NCBI GenBank assembly: GCA_018830415.1
Contig: JAHJSJ010000013.1
Span: forward strand, 1 to 5,793
Reading direction: 5' to 3'
Source: Alphaproteobacteria bacterium
GTDB lineage: Bacteria; Pseudomonadota; Alphaproteobacteria; Sphingomonadales; Sphingomonadaceae
Length of the DNA stretch: 5,793 nt
This document shows, one piece after another, positions 5,020 to 5,793 of this stretch. The notes beneath the pieces were generated by a model that did no database searches, was not told where the DNA came from, and was given only the letters and a program-made list of their open reading frames with translations. Position 1 is the first letter of the stretch. Each line of letters begins with the position of its first letter. The position numbers and the translations under genes were made by a program.

Positions 5020-5690
5020 GCCACACCTCGCAACTGCGCGCGCCGGACTTGCGCCAGGGTGGCGGCTTTCGCGATCTGATCGATGAACCATTCAGCCAGC
5101 GCCTCTCGCGCGCTTTCGTTGCGCGCGGCGCGCCGGGTGATCGCGGTTGCCAGCGGAAAGCACAGCAAATGCGCCAGCAGCGCGCCATACAGCGTCGACA
5201 GCACGGCAGTGGAAATCGCCTGCATCGTCAGCCGGACGGTATCACCCCCGATTATCGGGGCTAGCTGGGTGAAGGCATAAAGCGTCCCGATCAATCCGAA
5301 CACAGGCGCCAGTTCGCCGGCCCAGGCGAACACCTGTGCCGCGTTGGTTTGCTGCGCCGCGTCAATTGCGCGCTGAGTCCGCCGCGCGGTGCGCAGCGAT
5401 TCAAGGGTGCCGTGGCGCAGATAGGCGTCAAGCATCAGCCCAAGGCTGCGATCAGGCGGAAGCGCCGGATTGGCGCGGTGCGAACCATCGCGCTGGATTT
5501 CAGCGAGTGCGAGTGCGAGCGCCCTGCGGTTGGTTTCGGGATTGAACCCGCGCCGCAGCAAACCGCCCGCCTGCCGCAGCGCCGCACCAAAATCGCGCCA
5601 GCCGCAGCGTGCCGTGCAAGCGAGCGCGGTGCCCGTTACAACAACGCCCAGCGCCCCTGGGTCGAACAGAGACATGATTGTGTTCGGCAT
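5016..5690 (-). CDS. MotA/TolQ/ExbB-family proton channel protein
   Basis: Members of this family form the membrane pentamer that, with a MotB or ExbD partner, turns proton flow into movement. The 224-residue product carries the family core: ELAPVFGLIGTLYAF at 126-140, with the conserved Pro129 and GxxGT, then AISTAVLSTLYGALLAH at 158-174 and Pro180 on the last helix. A short hydrophobic stretch at 11-27 followed by WRDFGAALRQAGGLLRRG resembles the second helix and the start of the cytoplasmic loop of MotA, so MotA helix 1 appears to be absent and three membrane segments remain. The basic/acidic region 40-115 would be the cytoplasmic loop. The start is uncertain: the ATG at 5690 has AAAGGG 6 nt upstream, while the ATG at 5714 opens the frame further but has no ribosome-binding site, and the ATG at 5675 is also possible. 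It overlaps the MotB/ExbD-like gene. Placement among flagellar genes favours a motor role, though a Tol/Exb-like energiser remains possible. Confidence 0.86.
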   Translation of the reverse strand: MPNTIMSLFDPGALGVVVTGTALACTARCGWRDFGAALRQAGGLLRRGFNPETNRRALALALAEIQRDGSHRANPALPPDRSLGLMLDAYLRHGTLESLRTARRTQRAIDAAQQTNAAQVFAWAGELAPVFGLIGTLYAFTQLAPIIGGDTVRLTMQAISTAVLSTLYGALLAHLLCFPLATAITRRAARNESAREALAEWFIDQIAKAATLAQVRRAQLRGVA

Positions 5691-5741
5691 GAGGGGCCCT
5701 TTGCTCGCGGTCATTCACAGGACGGCGCGCAGCAGCGCGGA

Positions 5742-5793
5742 TTAAGCCCGCGGCGGCAGCGGCTTGCCCACCGGGAACCGGCAGGGGCGGCAA
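5742..5793 (-). CDS. C-terminal end of an unidentified gene entering from the right edge
   Basis: One minus-strand frame reads CRPCRFPVGKPLPPRA and ends in TAA at 5742-5744. It has G or C in 15 of 16 third codon positions, like the real genes here, whereas the other two frames do not show that bias. The basic, proline-rich tail is too short to identify. The 51-bp gap to the channel gene holds a CGCGC/GCGCG hairpin with a 4-nt loop but no T-tract. Confidence 0.42.
   Translation of the reverse strand, partial: CRPCRFPVGKPLPPRA

Noticed and set aside
5500..5793. Minus-strand open frame running from the right edge into the channel gene
   Set aside because: It overlaps the MotA/ExbB-like gene in another frame, and its sequence is low-complexity Ala/Arg with no motif; a different frame ending at 5742 has the better codon bias.
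1..5793. CRISPR arrays, tRNA or rRNA genes, insertion sequences, toxin-antitoxin or phage genes
   Set aside because: No regularly spaced repeats, no cloverleaf-like segment, no transposase or terminal inverted repeats, and coding content is uniformly flagellar-type and high-GC.

Overview
The window is high-GC DNA with nearly every base in genes. Codon use, protein sequences and gene order fit the chromosome of a flagellated alphaproteobacterium, probably of the Sphingomonadales; this placement is by recognition and inference, not by a database search. It is part of a flagellar gene cluster, with no rRNA, tRNA, CRISPR array, insertion sequence or clear sign of transfer.

Left block, minus strand, read right to left: flgA (P-ring assembly chaperone, 3243-2695), flgM (anti-sigma-28, 2617-2318), an flgN-like export chaperone (2313-1963), a soluble SLT-type lytic transglycosylase (1859-852), and the first 275 codons of flhA (825 to the left edge). 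Two near-perfect sigma-54 (RpoN) -24/-12 promoters lie on the minus strand. One precedes flgA (3313-3328) and one precedes the transglycosylase-flhA unit (1916-1931). They share 15 of 16 bases, so the left block looks like two coordinately controlled RpoN transcription units. FlgM implies that a sigma-28 (FliA) checkpoint exists elsewhere in the genome.

Centre: a diguanylate cyclase gene (GGEEF active site, no canonical I-site) is read rightward from 3434, divergent from flgA across a 190-bp intergenic region that carries the flgA promoter and a long-spaced inverted repeat.

Right block, minus strand: a MotA/TolQ/ExbB-type channel protein with an apparently missing first membrane helix (5690-5016) overlaps by ATGA a short MotB/ExbD-like protein (5019-4543). 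The latter keeps the membrane Asp but has no recognisable peptidoglycan-binding OmpA domain. This pair converges on the cyclase gene with only 2 bp between stop codons. The tail of one more gene enters from the right edge.

Taken together the window covers export (FlhA, FlgN-like), checkpoint control (FlgM), passage through wall and outer membrane (transglycosylase, FlgA), a stator-like proton channel and c-di-GMP synthesis. The points most worth a second look are the compact stator-like pair beside a cyclase, the twin sigma-54 promoters, and a 15-bp tandem repeat that duplicates a Shine-Dalgarno/GTG unit at the start of flhA. No gap between genes exceeds 300 bases.
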